The translations under genes and the position numbers were made by a program. The notes beneath the pieces were generated by a model, which saw only the letters and a list, made by a program, of their open reading frames with translations, did not search any database and had not been told where the DNA came from. Source: Maricaulis sp. (lineage in GTDB: Bacteria > Pseudomonadota > Alphaproteobacteria > Caulobacterales > Maricaulaceae). Taken from it: 64,000 nt of DNA. Location: contig NZ_JAEPOL010000014.1 of the NCBI RefSeq assembly GCF_017642925.1, positions 1 to 64,000 of the forward strand, written 5' to 3'. Below, one piece after another: positions 28,994 to 37,773 of this stretch; within the stretch, counting starts at the first letter, position 1, and every line of letters begins with the position of its first letter.

Positions 28994-29064
28994 CCCCGGA
29001 TTCATTCCGGGGCCTGCCAAAGCCTCAAGCGCACACTCAACCAGACCCCGGCACAAGGCCGGGG
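28994..29064. repeat. REP/BIME-like inverted palindrome pair
   Basis: Two palindromes: CCCCGGATTCATTCCGGGG (28994-29012) and CCCCGGCACAAGGCCGGGG (29046-29064). The second is the reverse complement of the unit at 36841-36859. They stand in opposite orientation in the gap between the 83-aa gene and the WYL regulator, like bacterial interspersed mosaic elements. They may also act as convergent terminators. Confidence 0.65.
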
Positions 29065-29087
29065 AAAACAGAGTGTACGGGCGCGCC

Positions 29088-30080
29088 CTAAGGCAGCCCC
29101 GGAAAGTCCCCGCGGCGATGGCCGGCGACCATGTCGGCCAGCGCTTTGGGCTCCAGTACCTCGACCTGGTCGCCCCAGGCATAGAGGTGCCAGCACATTT
29201 CCAGAAGACCGCTGGCACGGAAGCGCACGATCACCGAACCGTCCTCGAGCGTTTCGGTCGATTGCAGCGGGTGGAAACGGTAGCGCAGGGCGTGGGGCGC
29301 GGCGGCGGGGGTGAATTTCCAGACCACATCGCCGAACTCGGCCTCGTTCTGGAACACGCCGAAGGAGCGGTTGGCATAGGCTTCCAGGTCGAAGGCCTCG
29401 TCACGGGCGAACCAGTCCTGCGTCACCAACGCGCTCTCGATATCCTCGACCCGGTAGTGACGCATCACCGTGTCGCCGCGTTCTCGGTCGCGGCCGACCA
29501 GATAGCGCCGCGCGCCCAGCAGCAGGCCATAGGGTTCCACCCGGCGGGTCTTGGCGGCGCTGTCCTGGCGCCCGCGATAGGCGATCTCCAGTACGAAGGG
29601 GCCTTTCAGCGCCTCGGCAATGGCGCTGTCGATGCGCGGGTCCGAGGCCGGCTGCGGGCCGGGACGGGCGGCATGGCCCATGGCTTCCAGCAGCGCTTCC
29701 TCATCGGCTTCCAGCCCCGGGCGCCGCTTGTCGGGCATCAGGATCTTGATGGTTTCGCGCAACGAGCGCAGCTGCCCGGCCTCGCGGGTCAGGCCCTGGC
29801 GGTCCAGCGTCGTGCCGGCGAGTTCCAGCGCGGCGACCTCGTCAGCCGTGGGCGCAAAGAATTCCGCCACCCGGCGGCGCGGCACGCGCCAGCGCTTGTG
29901 GCCTTCGGCGTCGACATAATCCTCGGTGTCGGGGAAGACGCGCACCAGCGCATCGGTCATCCGCTGGGCGGTGCGGCGCACACAATCGAACTCCGCCTCG
30001 ATCTCGTTCAGCGAGACGCCGGCATAGCCGCTGGCCATGCGCGCCAGCTGCAACAGTTCCACGGCCTTGGAAAACGCCAT
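29088..30080 (-). CDS. WYL-domain transcriptional regulator
   Basis: A 330-residue helix-turn-helix regulator. An N-terminal HTH (MAFSKAVELLQLARMASGYAGVSLNEIEAEF as separate helices) is followed by a WYL domain from about 165 (FVLEIAYRGRQDS, then VEPYGLLLGARRYLVGRDRE) and a WCX-type C-terminal region. WYL domains bind nucleotides or nucleic acids and often regulate DNA-damage or phage-defence genes; the target here is unknown. The only substantial neighbours are the divergent BrkB-type gene and the convergent 83-aa gene. The start ATG at 30080 places the HTH at the extreme N-terminus. Confidence 0.85.
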   Translation of the reverse strand: MAFSKAVELLQLARMASGYAGVSLNEIEAEFDCVRRTAQRMTDALVRVFPDTEDYVDAEGHKRWRVPRRRVAEFFAPTADEVAALELAGTTLDRQGLTREAGQLRSLRETIKILMPDKRRPGLEADEEALLEAMGHAARPGPQPASDPRIDSAIAEALKGPFVLEIAYRGRQDSAAKTRRVEPYGLLLGARRYLVGRDRERGDTVMRHYRVEDIESALVTQDWFARDEAFDLEAYANRSFGVFQNEAEFGDVVWKFTPAAAPHALRYRFHPLQSTETLEDGSVIVRFRASGLLEMCWHLYAWGDQVEVLEPKALADMVAGHRRGDFPGLP

Positions 30081-30167
30081 CGGGTTATCCTAGTTTCACG
30101 GGCAAGCGGGGCAGCCTGGACACGACTGATTCCGTTTTCGTGCGGCAGAGGGCCCGTTTGGCAGGCA

Positions 30168-31067
30168 ATGTTCAAGTCCATTCGCAAACACATTCCGGAC
30201 TCGCATCCGGTGATCGACGTGCTGACGATCGTCATCAAGGCGGTCAGCCGGTCGATGGCGCGCGACGTGATGCTGTTCGCCGGCGGCGCCTCCTATTTCG
30301 GCATGCTGGCCCTGTTTCCCGCCATGGCGCTGGCCATGTCGGTCTATGGCCTGACCAATGATGTCTCCGATGTGGAAGCCCAGATCGCGCGCTTTGCCGG
30401 CATCATGCCGCAGGGCGCCCAGGATTTCGTGCTGAACCAGATGGCACGGCTTGCCGTGGCGCCGATCTCGGCGCTGTCGGTGAACGGGGCCATTGCTCTG
30501 GCCATTGCCCTGTTTGCCGCCTCGCGCGGGGTGAAGGCGGTGATCGCCGGGCTCAATCATCTCGCGGAAGACCAGGACATCCGCAATGTCATCCATTTCA
30601 ACATCCTGGCGATGGGATCCGTGCTGATCGGCGGGATGATGCTGACCCTGGCCAATCTGGCCGTGCTGGCCATCCCGGTCCTTCTGCGCAAGGTGTTCGT
30701 GCTTCTGGGGCTGGAGCCTCTCGATTTCGGGGGACTCGTGAATGAATGGACCGCGGCCGCCCTGGTGATGTTCGTGGCGCTGGAACTGCTCTACCGGATG
30801 ACGATGCGCCGCCGGTCCGAAGCCGTCAGCTGGCGGGCCTCCACGGTCGCGGCCCTGGTGTCGACCGGTCTCTGGCTGGGACTGTCGAAAGGTTTTTCGC
30901 TCTATGTCGGTCAGGTGATCGATTTTGGCGTCTACGGGTCACTGGGCGCCCTTGTCGTCTTCCTTCTGTGGATTTATTGGTCGGCCTATGCGGTGTTCTT
31001 CGGTGGCGCGCTGGCGATCGAGATCGACGCCCGTTACGGCACGCGCCGGGACCGGACCACAGGCTAG
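30168..31067 (+). CDS. YihY/virulence factor BrkB-type membrane protein
   Basis: A 299-residue inner-membrane protein with about six transmembrane helices and the family features: an amphipathic N-terminal segment, DVMLFAGGASYFGMLALFPAMALAMSVYGL, a long central loop, SVLIGGMMLTLANLAVLAIPVLL, and the C-terminal LGALVVFLLWIYWSAYAVFFGGALAIEID. The function of the family is unresolved; early ribonuclease BN naming was an error. The ATG at 30168 is chosen because the upstream frame is antisense to the WYL gene. Confidence 0.85.
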   Translation: MFKSIRKHIPDSHPVIDVLTIVIKAVSRSMARDVMLFAGGASYFGMLALFPAMALAMSVYGLTNDVSDVEAQIARFAGIMPQGAQDFVLNQMARLAVAPISALSVNGAIALAIALFAASRGVKAVIAGLNHLAEDQDIRNVIHFNILAMGSVLIGGMMLTLANLAVLAIPVLLRKVFVLLGLEPLDFGGLVNEWTAAALVMFVALELLYRMTMRRRSEAVSWRASTVAALVSTGLWLGLSKGFSLYVGQVIDFGVYGSLGALVVFLLWIYWSAYAVFFGGALAIEIDARYGTRRDRTTG

Positions 31068-31145
31068 GCAGGCGAGGCGGCTGGATTTCTGCTGCGCCCG
31101 CGATATAAACATGAACCAGTTATCAACTTTGACGCAGAGGTCTGC

Positions 31146-31850
31146 ATGAAAAAGGTATATCCTGACGCCAAGGCGGCCCTGGACGGCCTCGTCTTCGATG
31201 GCATGACGTTGATGGCGGGCGGGTTCGGCCTGTGCGGCATTCCGGAAAACGCCATTGCGGCCCTGCACGCAGCCGGCGTGAAGGATCTCACCGTGATCTC
31301 GAACAATTGCGGGGTCGACGGTTTCGGTCTGGGCATCCTGCTCGACGCCAAGCAGATCAAGAAGATGGTCTCGTCCTATGTCGGCGAGAACAAGGAATTC
31401 GAGCGGCAATTCCTGTCCGGCGAGCTGGAGCTGGAATTCAATCCCCAGGGCACGCTGGCCGAGCGCATCCGCGCCGGCGGTGCGGGCATTCCGGGCTTCT
31501 TCACCAAGACCGGCGTCGGCACGATGATCGCGGAAGGCAAGGAACACCGCGAATTCGACGGCGAGACCTATATCATGGAAACCGGCCTGACCGCCGATGT
31601 CTCCATCGTGAAAGCCTGGAAGGCGGACCCGGAAGGCAATCTCGTCTTCCGCAAGACCGCCCGCAATTTCAACCCGATGATGGCGACGGCCGGCAAGGTG
31701 ACCATCGCCGAGGTCGAGGAAATCGTCGAACTGGGCGAACTCGATCCGGACCAGATCCACACGCCCGGCATTTTCGTGCAGCGCCTGTTCAAGGGCGAAT
31801 TCGAAAAGCGCATCGAACAGCGCACCATCCGCGAAAGGGAGAGCGCATAA
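31146..31850 (+). CDS. scoA: 3-oxoacid CoA-transferase subunit A
   Basis: A 234-residue subunit of succinyl-CoA:3-ketoacid CoA-transferase, which activates acetoacetate with CoA from succinyl-CoA. It has the CoA_trans signature: [37 protein letters not shown], and [18 protein letters not shown]. The glycine-rich N-terminus binds CoA; the catalytic glutamate is in the B subunit. Length matches the family. The ATG at 31146 follows the divergent-free gap after the BrkB-type gene, and its stop overlaps the scoB start by 1 nt. Confidence 0.95.
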   Translation: MKKVYPDAKAALDGLVFDGMTLMAGGFGLCGIPENAIAALHAAGVKDLTVISNNCGVDGFGLGILLDAKQIKKMVSSYVGENKEFERQFLSGELELEFNPQGTLAERIRAGGAGIPGFFTKTGVGTMIAEGKEHREFDGETYIMETGLTADVSIVKAWKADPEGNLVFRKTARNFNPMMATAGKVTIAEVEEIVELGELDPDQIHTPGIFVQRLFKGEFEKRIEQRTIRERESA

Positions 31851-32509
31851 TGGCCTGGACACGCGACGAAATGGCGGCCCGCGCCGCCCAGGAACTGGAA
31901 GACGGTTTCTACGTCAATCTCGGCATCGGCATCCCGACCCTGGTGGCGAACTATATCGGGGACGATATCGACGTCACCCTGCAGTCGGAGAACGGCATGC
32001 TGGGCATGGGGCCTTTCCCCTATGACGACGAGGTCGATCCCGACCTGATCAATGCCGGCAAGCAGACCATCACCGAGCTGCGCCGCACCTCCTATTTCTC
32101 GTCCGCCGACAGTTTCGCGATGATCCGCGGTGGCCATATCGACATTTCGATCCTGGGCGCGATGGAAGTGTCCGAGACGGGCGATATCGCCAACTGGATG
32201 ATCCCGGGCAAGCTGGTGAAGGGGATGGGCGGCGCCATGGACCTGGTCGCCGGCGTCAAGCGCGTCGTGGTGATCATGGACCACGCCAACAAGGCCGGCG
32301 AGCCCAAGCTGCTGAAGACCTGCACCCTGCCGCTGACCGGCCAGGCCTGTGTCGACCGCATCATCACCACGCTCGGCGTGTTCGATGTGAAGGGCGATCA
32401 TCTCGAACTGATCGAGCTGGCTCCGGGGGTCACGCTGGACGAGATCAAGTCGAAGACCGAAGCGAGCTACACAGTCTCGCCGCAGCTGAAAGAACACGCG
32501 ACGGCCTGA
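31850..32509 (+). CDS. scoB: 3-oxoacid CoA-transferase subunit B
   Basis: A 219-residue beta subunit completing the enzyme with scoA. Visible marks are [15 protein letters not shown] and the catalytic glutamate motif [10 protein letters not shown] near residue 45, then [27 protein letters not shown] and [21 protein letters not shown]. Its ATG shares one base with the scoA stop, so the two are translationally coupled and form a heterotetramer. A perfect 12-bp terminator follows at 32559. Confidence 0.95.
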   Translation: MAWTRDEMAARAAQELEDGFYVNLGIGIPTLVANYIGDDIDVTLQSENGMLGMGPFPYDDEVDPDLINAGKQTITELRRTSYFSSADSFAMIRGGHIDISILGAMEVSETGDIANWMIPGKLVKGMGGAMDLVAGVKRVVVIMDHANKAGEPKLLKTCTLPLTGQACVDRIITTLGVFDVKGDHLELIELAPGVTLDEIKSKTEASYTVSPQLKEHATA

Positions 32510-32558
32510 ACCGGCCTGACCTGACGCAAAAGTAATCAGCGCTAACTTGTTGACCTGC

Positions 32559-32591
32559 AAGGCGGCTCACCAAAGTGTGAGCCGCCTTTAC
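32559..32591 (+). terminator. Rho-independent terminator after scoAB
   Basis: AAGGCGGCTCAC (32559-32570) pairs over 12 bp with GTGAGCCGCCTT (32577-32588), loop CAAAGT, followed by TTA. It closes the scoAB operon. Confidence 0.9.
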
Positions 32592-32649
32592 AAGGTTTAA
32601 TCCTGCCCCCGCACCGCAGTGCTATGAAAGCCGGGCGAGGGAGGAAAAC

Positions 32650-35600
32650 ATGCCGCTCACCCGATTGTCATTGAGCAATCCGGCCGCCGTGTGCGTCGGA
32701 ATTGCCCTGATCGTGCTGATGGGCATTCTTGCCTTCACACGCCTGCCCATCCAGCTCTTCCCGGACACGGAACGTCCGCAGGTCAATATCGCCACCTTCT
32801 GGCGCTCGGCCTCGCCGCTGGAAATGGAATCGGAAATCGTCGAGCCGCAGGAACAGCTCCTCACCGGACTGCCCGGGCTGGAGGAGATGCGCGTCTTCAC
32901 CAATGAGGGCGCGGCCTTCATCAACCTCACCTTCGCGCTTGAAACCGACATGACGCAGACGGCGATCGAGATCTCGAACCGCCTGTCGCAATTGCCGCCG
33001 CTGCCACGCGATGCGGTCGGTCCCAATGTCGGCGGGTTCGGCGGCGACGCCCAGCAGAGCCTGATCTGGTTCTTCGTCCAGGCCTTGCCCGGCAATCCGC
33101 TGGAGATCCACGACTATACCAGCTTTATCGAGGACACGGTGGTGCCGCGCCTCGAGGCGATCCCGGGCGTGGCCAGTGTCAATATCGGCTGGGGCCAGCG
33201 GCCCGAGGAATTGCTGATCACGGTCGATCCCTACCGCGCCGCCGCGCTGGGCGTGACCCTGCCGCAGATTTCCGGCGCCATCGCCAATAACCAGGATGTG
33301 TCCGGCGGCAATGCCGAGATCGGCCGCCGCTCCTACCAGATGCGCTTCGAGGGCGAGTTCGAACCGTCCGAGATGGGCGATCTGGTGATCGTCTGGCGCG
33401 ACGGCACGCCGGTGCGCCTGTCCGATGTCGCCACGGTCGAGGTGACCTATGGCGAGCGCACGAATTTCACCTATCAGAACGGCAATCCGGCGATGGGCAT
33501 CGAAGTGCGCCGCCAGCAGGGCGCCAATGTGCTCGCCGCGCTGGACGCGGTGAAGGCGGAAGTCGCGACGATCAACGAGACACTGCTCGCCGAACGCCAG
33601 CTGGTCATGGCGCCGTCCTTCGACGCCTCGGTCTTCATCATGCGCGCCATCGACCTGTTGCGCACCAATCTGCTTCTGGGTGTGGCGCTGGCGATTTTCG
33701 GCCTTTGGCTCTTCCTGCGCCGGGCGCGGGCGACGCTGATCATCTCGCTCGCCATCCCGGTCTCGCTGCTCTCCACCCTGATCGTGCTCTTCCTGCTGGG
33801 CCGCTCGCTCAACGTGATCTCGCTGGCGGGCCTCGCCTTTGCCACGGGCATGGTGATGGATGCGGCGATCATTGTGCTGGAGAACATCATCCGCCGGCGC
33901 GAGGGCGGTGAGGATGCGCACACCGCATCCGAACGCGGCGCCGGCGAGGTGTGGGGCGCGCTGCTCGCCTCCACAACCACGACTGTCGCGATCTTCCTGC
34001 CGATCATTTTCACCCGCAATGCCGAGGGCCAGATCTTCGCCGATCTCGCCATCACCATCGCGGTGGGCGTTGCGGTGTCGATGATCGTCGCCATGACCAT
34101 CCTGCCGGTGGCCGCGAAATACTGGGTGCGCGACCGCGCGACCCGGACGCGCCAGCCCATGCTCAACCGGATCGCCTCGGGCGTGATGACGCTGAGCGAC
34201 AGTCCGCGGCGCCGCCTGGCGCTGGCCGGCACGCTGATCGCCATTCCGCTGGCCCTGACCTGGTTTCTGCGGCCGGATCTGGACTATTTGCCGCCGGTGA
34301 AACGCGATGCGGTGGACGCTTTCCTGATCTTCCCGCCCGGCTCCAATCTCGACTGGATCGAGGACGAGGTCGCCGCCACCGTCATCGAACGCCTCGAGCC
34401 CTATATGAGCGGCGAGCGGGAACCGGCGCTGCGCAACTACTATTTCGGCACTTTCCCCGGCGGTACCGGGGCGACGGCCGGCATCCGCGTGCAGGACCAG
34501 TCACAGGTCGGCGAGCTGGAGCGTATCGTCCGCGAGGAGATCATCACCGGCATTCCCGACGTGTTCGGCTTCGCCCAGCAGGGCGATCTGTTCGGCGGCT
34601 TCTCCCAGGGCGGCAATATCCAGGTGAATATCCAGTCCGCAGATGCCGAGGCGCGGGCCCGGGCGACCCAGGTCGGCCTGACCATGCTGCGCGAGCGCTT
34701 CCCGGGCGTGAACATCAATGCCAATCCGCCGCCCCAGGCGACCCAGCCGCGCCTGACCCTGGTGCCGGACGACCGGCGGATCCAGGAGGCCGGATGGGCG
34801 CGCCGCAATGTGGCGGGCATGATCGCCATGCTCGGCGACGGCCAGTTCATCGGCGAGTATTTCGACGGCGAGACGCGCATGAACATGATCCTGCGCTCCA
34901 CCCCGTGGGAAACGCCGGACGAGCTGACCGGCATGCCGGTGGCGACCCCGTCCGGTGCCGTCGTGCCGCTGGGCGATCTGGTGGATATCCGCGAGGAAGT
35001 GGGGGCGGGCGCCATCCAGCGTCTCAACCGCCGCCGCACCGTCACCATCAATATCAACCAGCCGGAAAATGTCTCGCTGGAAGAAATCCTGGAGACCGTG
35101 CGCACCGAGATCGAACCGGCCATGCGCGCCGAACTGCCGGCCGACGGCTCGATCGTCTATGGCGGCAGCGCCGACAGCCTGAACCGGGCCATCAACACCA
35201 TGCTGATGAATATGGGCATGGCGATGGTGATCCTCTTCCTGATCCTGGCCGGCATGTTCCGCTCGCTGCGCGACGCGCTGCTGGTCCTCGTCTCGATCCC
35301 GCTGGCCGGGGTAGGCGGTGTGGTGATGCTGCAGGTGCTGAACCTGTTCGTCTCCCAGCCGCTCGATCTTCTCACCATGATGGGCTTCGTCATCCTTCTG
35401 GGCCTGGTGATCAATAATGCCATCCTGCTGGTCGACCAGACCCGCCAGGGCGAGCGCGAAGGCCTGGCCCGGCGCGAAGCGGTCGACCAGGCCCTGCGCG
35501 TGCGCCTGCGGCCGATCTTCATGTCGACCATGACCAGTCTTCTGGGCATGCTGCCTCTTCTGCTGGTGCCCGGCGTCGGCTCGACCATCTATCGCGGTCT

Positions 35601-35733
35601 GGCGGCTGCGATTGTGGGCGGTATGAGCGTCAGCCTCATCTTCACCCTCGTTCTCATTCCCTGCCTCCTGCGCCTGGGCGAATTGCGCCAGTCCCGCGCG
35701 GTGGCAGATCCGGCCCCCGCGCCGGCCGAATAA
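32650..35733 (+). CDS. RND-family efflux transporter permease
   Basis: A 1027-residue inner-membrane proton antiporter with the two-fold RND layout: N-terminal IVLMGILAFTRLPIQLFPD, a periplasmic porter domain, SLAGLAFATGMVMDAAIIVLEN in the first membrane half, and GFVILLGLVINNAILLVDQTRQG in the second, ending with VLIPCLLRLGEL. In the first half the AcrB Asp-Asp pair is Asp-Ala, as seen in several RND branches. The substrate is unknown; the sequence is closest to the HAE-type multidrug branch. GAGGGAGG lies just before the ATG. The adaptor gene follows, the reverse of the common adaptor-first order. Confidence 0.92.
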   Translation: MPLTRLSLSNPAAVCVGIALIVLMGILAFTRLPIQLFPDTERPQVNIATFWRSASPLEMESEIVEPQEQLLTGLPGLEEMRVFTNEGAAFINLTFALETDMTQTAIEISNRLSQLPPLPRDAVGPNVGGFGGDAQQSLIWFFVQALPGNPLEIHDYTSFIEDTVVPRLEAIPGVASVNIGWGQRPEELLITVDPYRAAALGVTLPQISGAIANNQDVSGGNAEIGRRSYQMRFEGEFEPSEMGDLVIVWRDGTPVRLSDVATVEVTYGERTNFTYQNGNPAMGIEVRRQQGANVLAALDAVKAEVATINETLLAERQLVMAPSFDASVFIMRAIDLLRTNLLLGVALAIFGLWLFLRRARATLIISLAIPVSLLSTLIVLFLLGRSLNVISLAGLAFATGMVMDAAIIVLENIIRRREGGEDAHTASERGAGEVWGALLASTTTTVAIFLPIIFTRNAEGQIFADLAITIAVGVAVSMIVAMTILPVAAKYWVRDRATRTRQPMLNRIASGVMTLSDSPRRRLALAGTLIAIPLALTWFLRPDLDYLPPVKRDAVDAFLIFPPGSNLDWIEDEVAATVIERLEPYMSGEREPALRNYYFGTFPGGTGATAGIRVQDQSQVGELERIVREEIITGIPDVFGFAQQGDLFGGFSQGGNIQVNIQSADAEARARATQVGLTMLRERFPGVNINANPPPQATQPRLTLVPDDRRIQEAGWARRNVAGMIAMLGDGQFIGEYFDGETRMNMILRSTPWETPDELTGMPVATPSGAVVPLGDLVDIREEVGAGAIQRLNRRRTVTININQPENVSLEEILETVRTEIEPAMRAELPADGSIVYGGSADSLNRAINTMLMNMGMAMVILFLILAGMFRSLRDALLVLVSIPLAGVGGVVMLQVLNLFVSQPLDLLTMMGFVILLGLVINNAILLVDQTRQGEREGLARREAVDQALRVRLRPIFMSTMTSLLGMLPLLLVPGVGSTIYRGLAAAIVGGMSVSLIFTLVLIPCLLRLGELRQSRAVADPAPAPAE

Positions 35734-35747
35734 ACCGGAGCCCCGAC

Positions 35748-36812
35748 ATGTTGCGATCCTTCATCTGCCTCGCTGCCGGCTCCGCCGCGCTCCTGGCCGC
35801 CGCGCCCGCCGCGGTGCTGGCCCAGCAGGGCCCGCCGCCGGCCGTGGTGCGCACCGCCGAGATCGTCCAGCGCGACATGGCCCGCACCGTGATGACACCG
35901 GCCAGCGTGATGGCGCGCAATGATGCCCGCATCGCCGCGGAGGCCTCCGGCCGGGTCACCTTCGTGGCCGAGCCGGGCGACATGATCGAGACCGGCGGGC
36001 TGATCGCCCAGCTGGACGACCGCCAGGCCCGCATCCAGCTCGACGAGGCCCGCGCGCGCCTGGCCCGTGCCAACTCGAACGCGACCTACCAGAATGCCGA
36101 GGCCGACCGCTACGAAGGCCTCGCCGCCAACGGCACCGTGCCGGCCAACCGGCTGCGCGAGGTCGAACTCGCCCGCGATCTGGCCGACCAGGATCTGCGC
36201 GAAGCCCGGGCTGCGGTGATGCGCGCCGAGCTGGAGCTGGAACGCACGCAGATTGTCGCACCGTTTCCGGGCCGGGTCGCGGAACGCCTGATCCAGGCCG
36301 GGGAAATCTCCGCCCCGGGACGCGAAATCGTCCGCCTGGTGGATATCGAACACAAGGAAGCCGTCGCCCAGGTGCCGGTCGCCATCGCGCCTTTCCTGGA
36401 AGTGGGCCAGGAGGTCACACTGTCGCTCGCCAACGGCACCAGCCAGCGCGCCCCGATCCGCGCCATCATCCCGGTCGGCGACGCCGTCTCGCGCACGTTC
36501 GAGGTGCGCATCGACCTCACCGGTTCCGACTGGATCGTCGGCTCGGCCGCCCGCGCGGCCTTCCCGGCCGAAACCCCGCGCCTGCAGGCCGCGGCGCCCT
36601 ATGACGCCGTCGTACTGCGCGCCAGCGGCAGCCATGTCTTCGTCGTCGATGACGAACACATCGCCCGTCAGGTCGCTGTCGTGGCCGGCGTGCGCGAAGG
36701 CGGCTATGTCGCCATCGACGGCGATGTGGAAGCCGGCCAGCGCGTCGTCGTCTCCGGCGCGGAGACATTGAGCGACGGCCGCCCGGTCCAGGAACTCGGC
36801 GAGGACGCTTAG
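35748..36812 (+). CDS. RND efflux periplasmic adaptor (membrane fusion protein)
   Basis: A 354-residue periplasmic adaptor with a signal peptide (LAAGSAALLAAAPAAVLAQ), a lipoyl-type biotinyl domain (ARIAAEASGRVTFVAEPGDMIETGGLIAQLDD), an alpha-helical hairpin (about 85-160), and beta-barrel and membrane-proximal domains (RTQIVAPFPGRVAERLIQAGE, VTLSLANGTSQRAPI). It would link the RND permease to an outer-membrane channel; no TolC-like gene lies in the window. The ATG at 35748 is 14 nt after the permease stop. Confidence 0.9.
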   Translation: MLRSFICLAAGSAALLAAAPAAVLAQQGPPPAVVRTAEIVQRDMARTVMTPASVMARNDARIAAEASGRVTFVAEPGDMIETGGLIAQLDDRQARIQLDEARARLARANSNATYQNAEADRYEGLAANGTVPANRLREVELARDLADQDLREARAAVMRAELELERTQIVAPFPGRVAERLIQAGEISAPGREIVRLVDIEHKEAVAQVPVAIAPFLEVGQEVTLSLANGTSQRAPIRAIIPVGDAVSRTFEVRIDLTGSDWIVGSAARAAFPAETPRLQAAAPYDAVVLRASGSHVFVVDDEHIARQVAVVAGVREGGYVAIDGDVEAGQRVVVSGAETLSDGRPVQELGEDA

Positions 36813-37131
36813 GCCTGCGTTTCAATGACTGCTGTATTTCCCCCGGCCTTGTGCCGGGGCCTGGCATGCGGAGCATGCAGTGGCGCCGCGTACTCGCCGA
36901 CAGCACTGGGCCCCGGCACAAGGCCGGGGAAAGTGATGGGGAGGCGAGGGCAAGCGCCGACGCCTTTCCTCCCCGTTCATCGGGAGGGGCCGCCGCGTCA
37001 GCGGCGGAGTGGTGGCGCTTGTCTGTGCTGCTTTCTGGCGCTGCGCGCCACCCCTTCGACCCCTCCTTCGCCAGGGCGAAGAAGGGGCCACTTCCCCACG
37101 CGTGTGGGGAAGAAAGAGGGGCAGATCGCCG
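36813..37131. repeat. Intergenic mosaic of GC-rich palindromes
   Basis: This 319-nt gap has no gene I can support. It holds an inverted pair of REP-like units (CCCCGGC...GCCGGGG at 36841-36859 and 36911-36929), a CCGCCGC/GCGGCGG hairpin (36990-36996 with 37001-37007), and CTTCCCCAC/GTGGGGAAG with loop GCGT (37091-37099 with 37104-37112), plus further imperfect arms. The last is a plausible terminator for the RND operon. Confidence 0.7.
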
Positions 37132-37656
37132 TTATTCCGCGCTGGCGAGGGCGGCTTTCCTGACGCCGGCGGCGAGGGTCTCGAACACGAATTCCGAGGT
37201 CGAGCCGGACATGCGCAGCACCTGGGTGGGCAGATTGTTGGAGATCAGCACCAGGTCGGGCTTGCCGTCATTGATCACATTCTGGCCGCCGATCCACCAG
37301 TTATTGGTGGAGGAATAGGAGCCCTGGGCCAGGTAGAGCGTGATCGGCGCCGCATTGGAGAAGGTCACGGTAACACCGAACATGAAGTTCAGCTCGTCCG
37401 GCGTGCCGCCGCCGCCCTTGGGCGCGTATTCATGATACTCGCCGCCGGCCAGGCTGTTGAATTTCTGCGCCACGGCATCGGATTTCTTGCGGCCGCAATT
37501 GACCGTGATCTCCCAGACGCCACTGCCCTTGTTCTTGGCCGTCGGGCCTGACTCATAAGGCTGTCCGTCGGTGATCACGAAAGTGCCGTCGATATAGCTG
37601 ATGCTCTCGATCTGGTCGGATTCGAGGGTCACGGTGTTGGAATGGGAAGAAGTCAT
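37132..37656 (-). CDS. Hypothetical protein, 174 aa
   Basis: A 174-residue protein with no signal peptide and one Cys. The sequence is rich in Ser, Thr, Asn and Gly, with segments DSISYIDGTFVITDG-like near 20 (ESISYIDGTFVITDGQPY), FMFGVTVTFSNAAPITLYLAQGSYSSTNNWWIGGQN in the middle, and LISNNLPTQVLRMSG. This reads as a beta-rich fold but I do not recognise a family. An AT-rich TATAGT-containing stretch lies upstream near 37740. It is an isolated gene, in the same orientation as sdaA but with a clear gap. Codon use looks like the rest of the window. Confidence 0.55.
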   Translation of the reverse strand: MTSSHSNTVTLESDQIESISYIDGTFVITDGQPYESGPTAKNKGSGVWEITVNCGRKKSDAVAQKFNSLAGGEYHEYAPKGGGGTPDELNFMFGVTVTFSNAAPITLYLAQGSYSSTNNWWIGGQNVINDGKPDLVLISNNLPTQVLRMSGSTSEFVFETLAAGVRKAALASAE

Positions 37657-37773
37657 CTCGTTCGCCTTTTCATTTCTGACAGTCAGAAGAGGGGGAATGC
37701 GAACTACACACCCGGAGCGGGCCGGGTTGCGTGATGCTACTATAAATCAATCCCGTCCACAACGAATCACGCG

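Noticed and set aside
29073-30167. Upstream extension of the BrkB-type gene over about 1.1 kb
   Set aside because: It is antisense to the WYL regulator, whose domain order is complete. The real membrane-protein sequence begins at 30168.
33951-35417. 488-codon + frame inside the RND permease gene, and a 417-codon minus frame
   Set aside because: Arg/Ala/Gly/His-rich composition typical of high-GC out-of-frame reading, with no recognisable motifs. The permease frame is canonical throughout.
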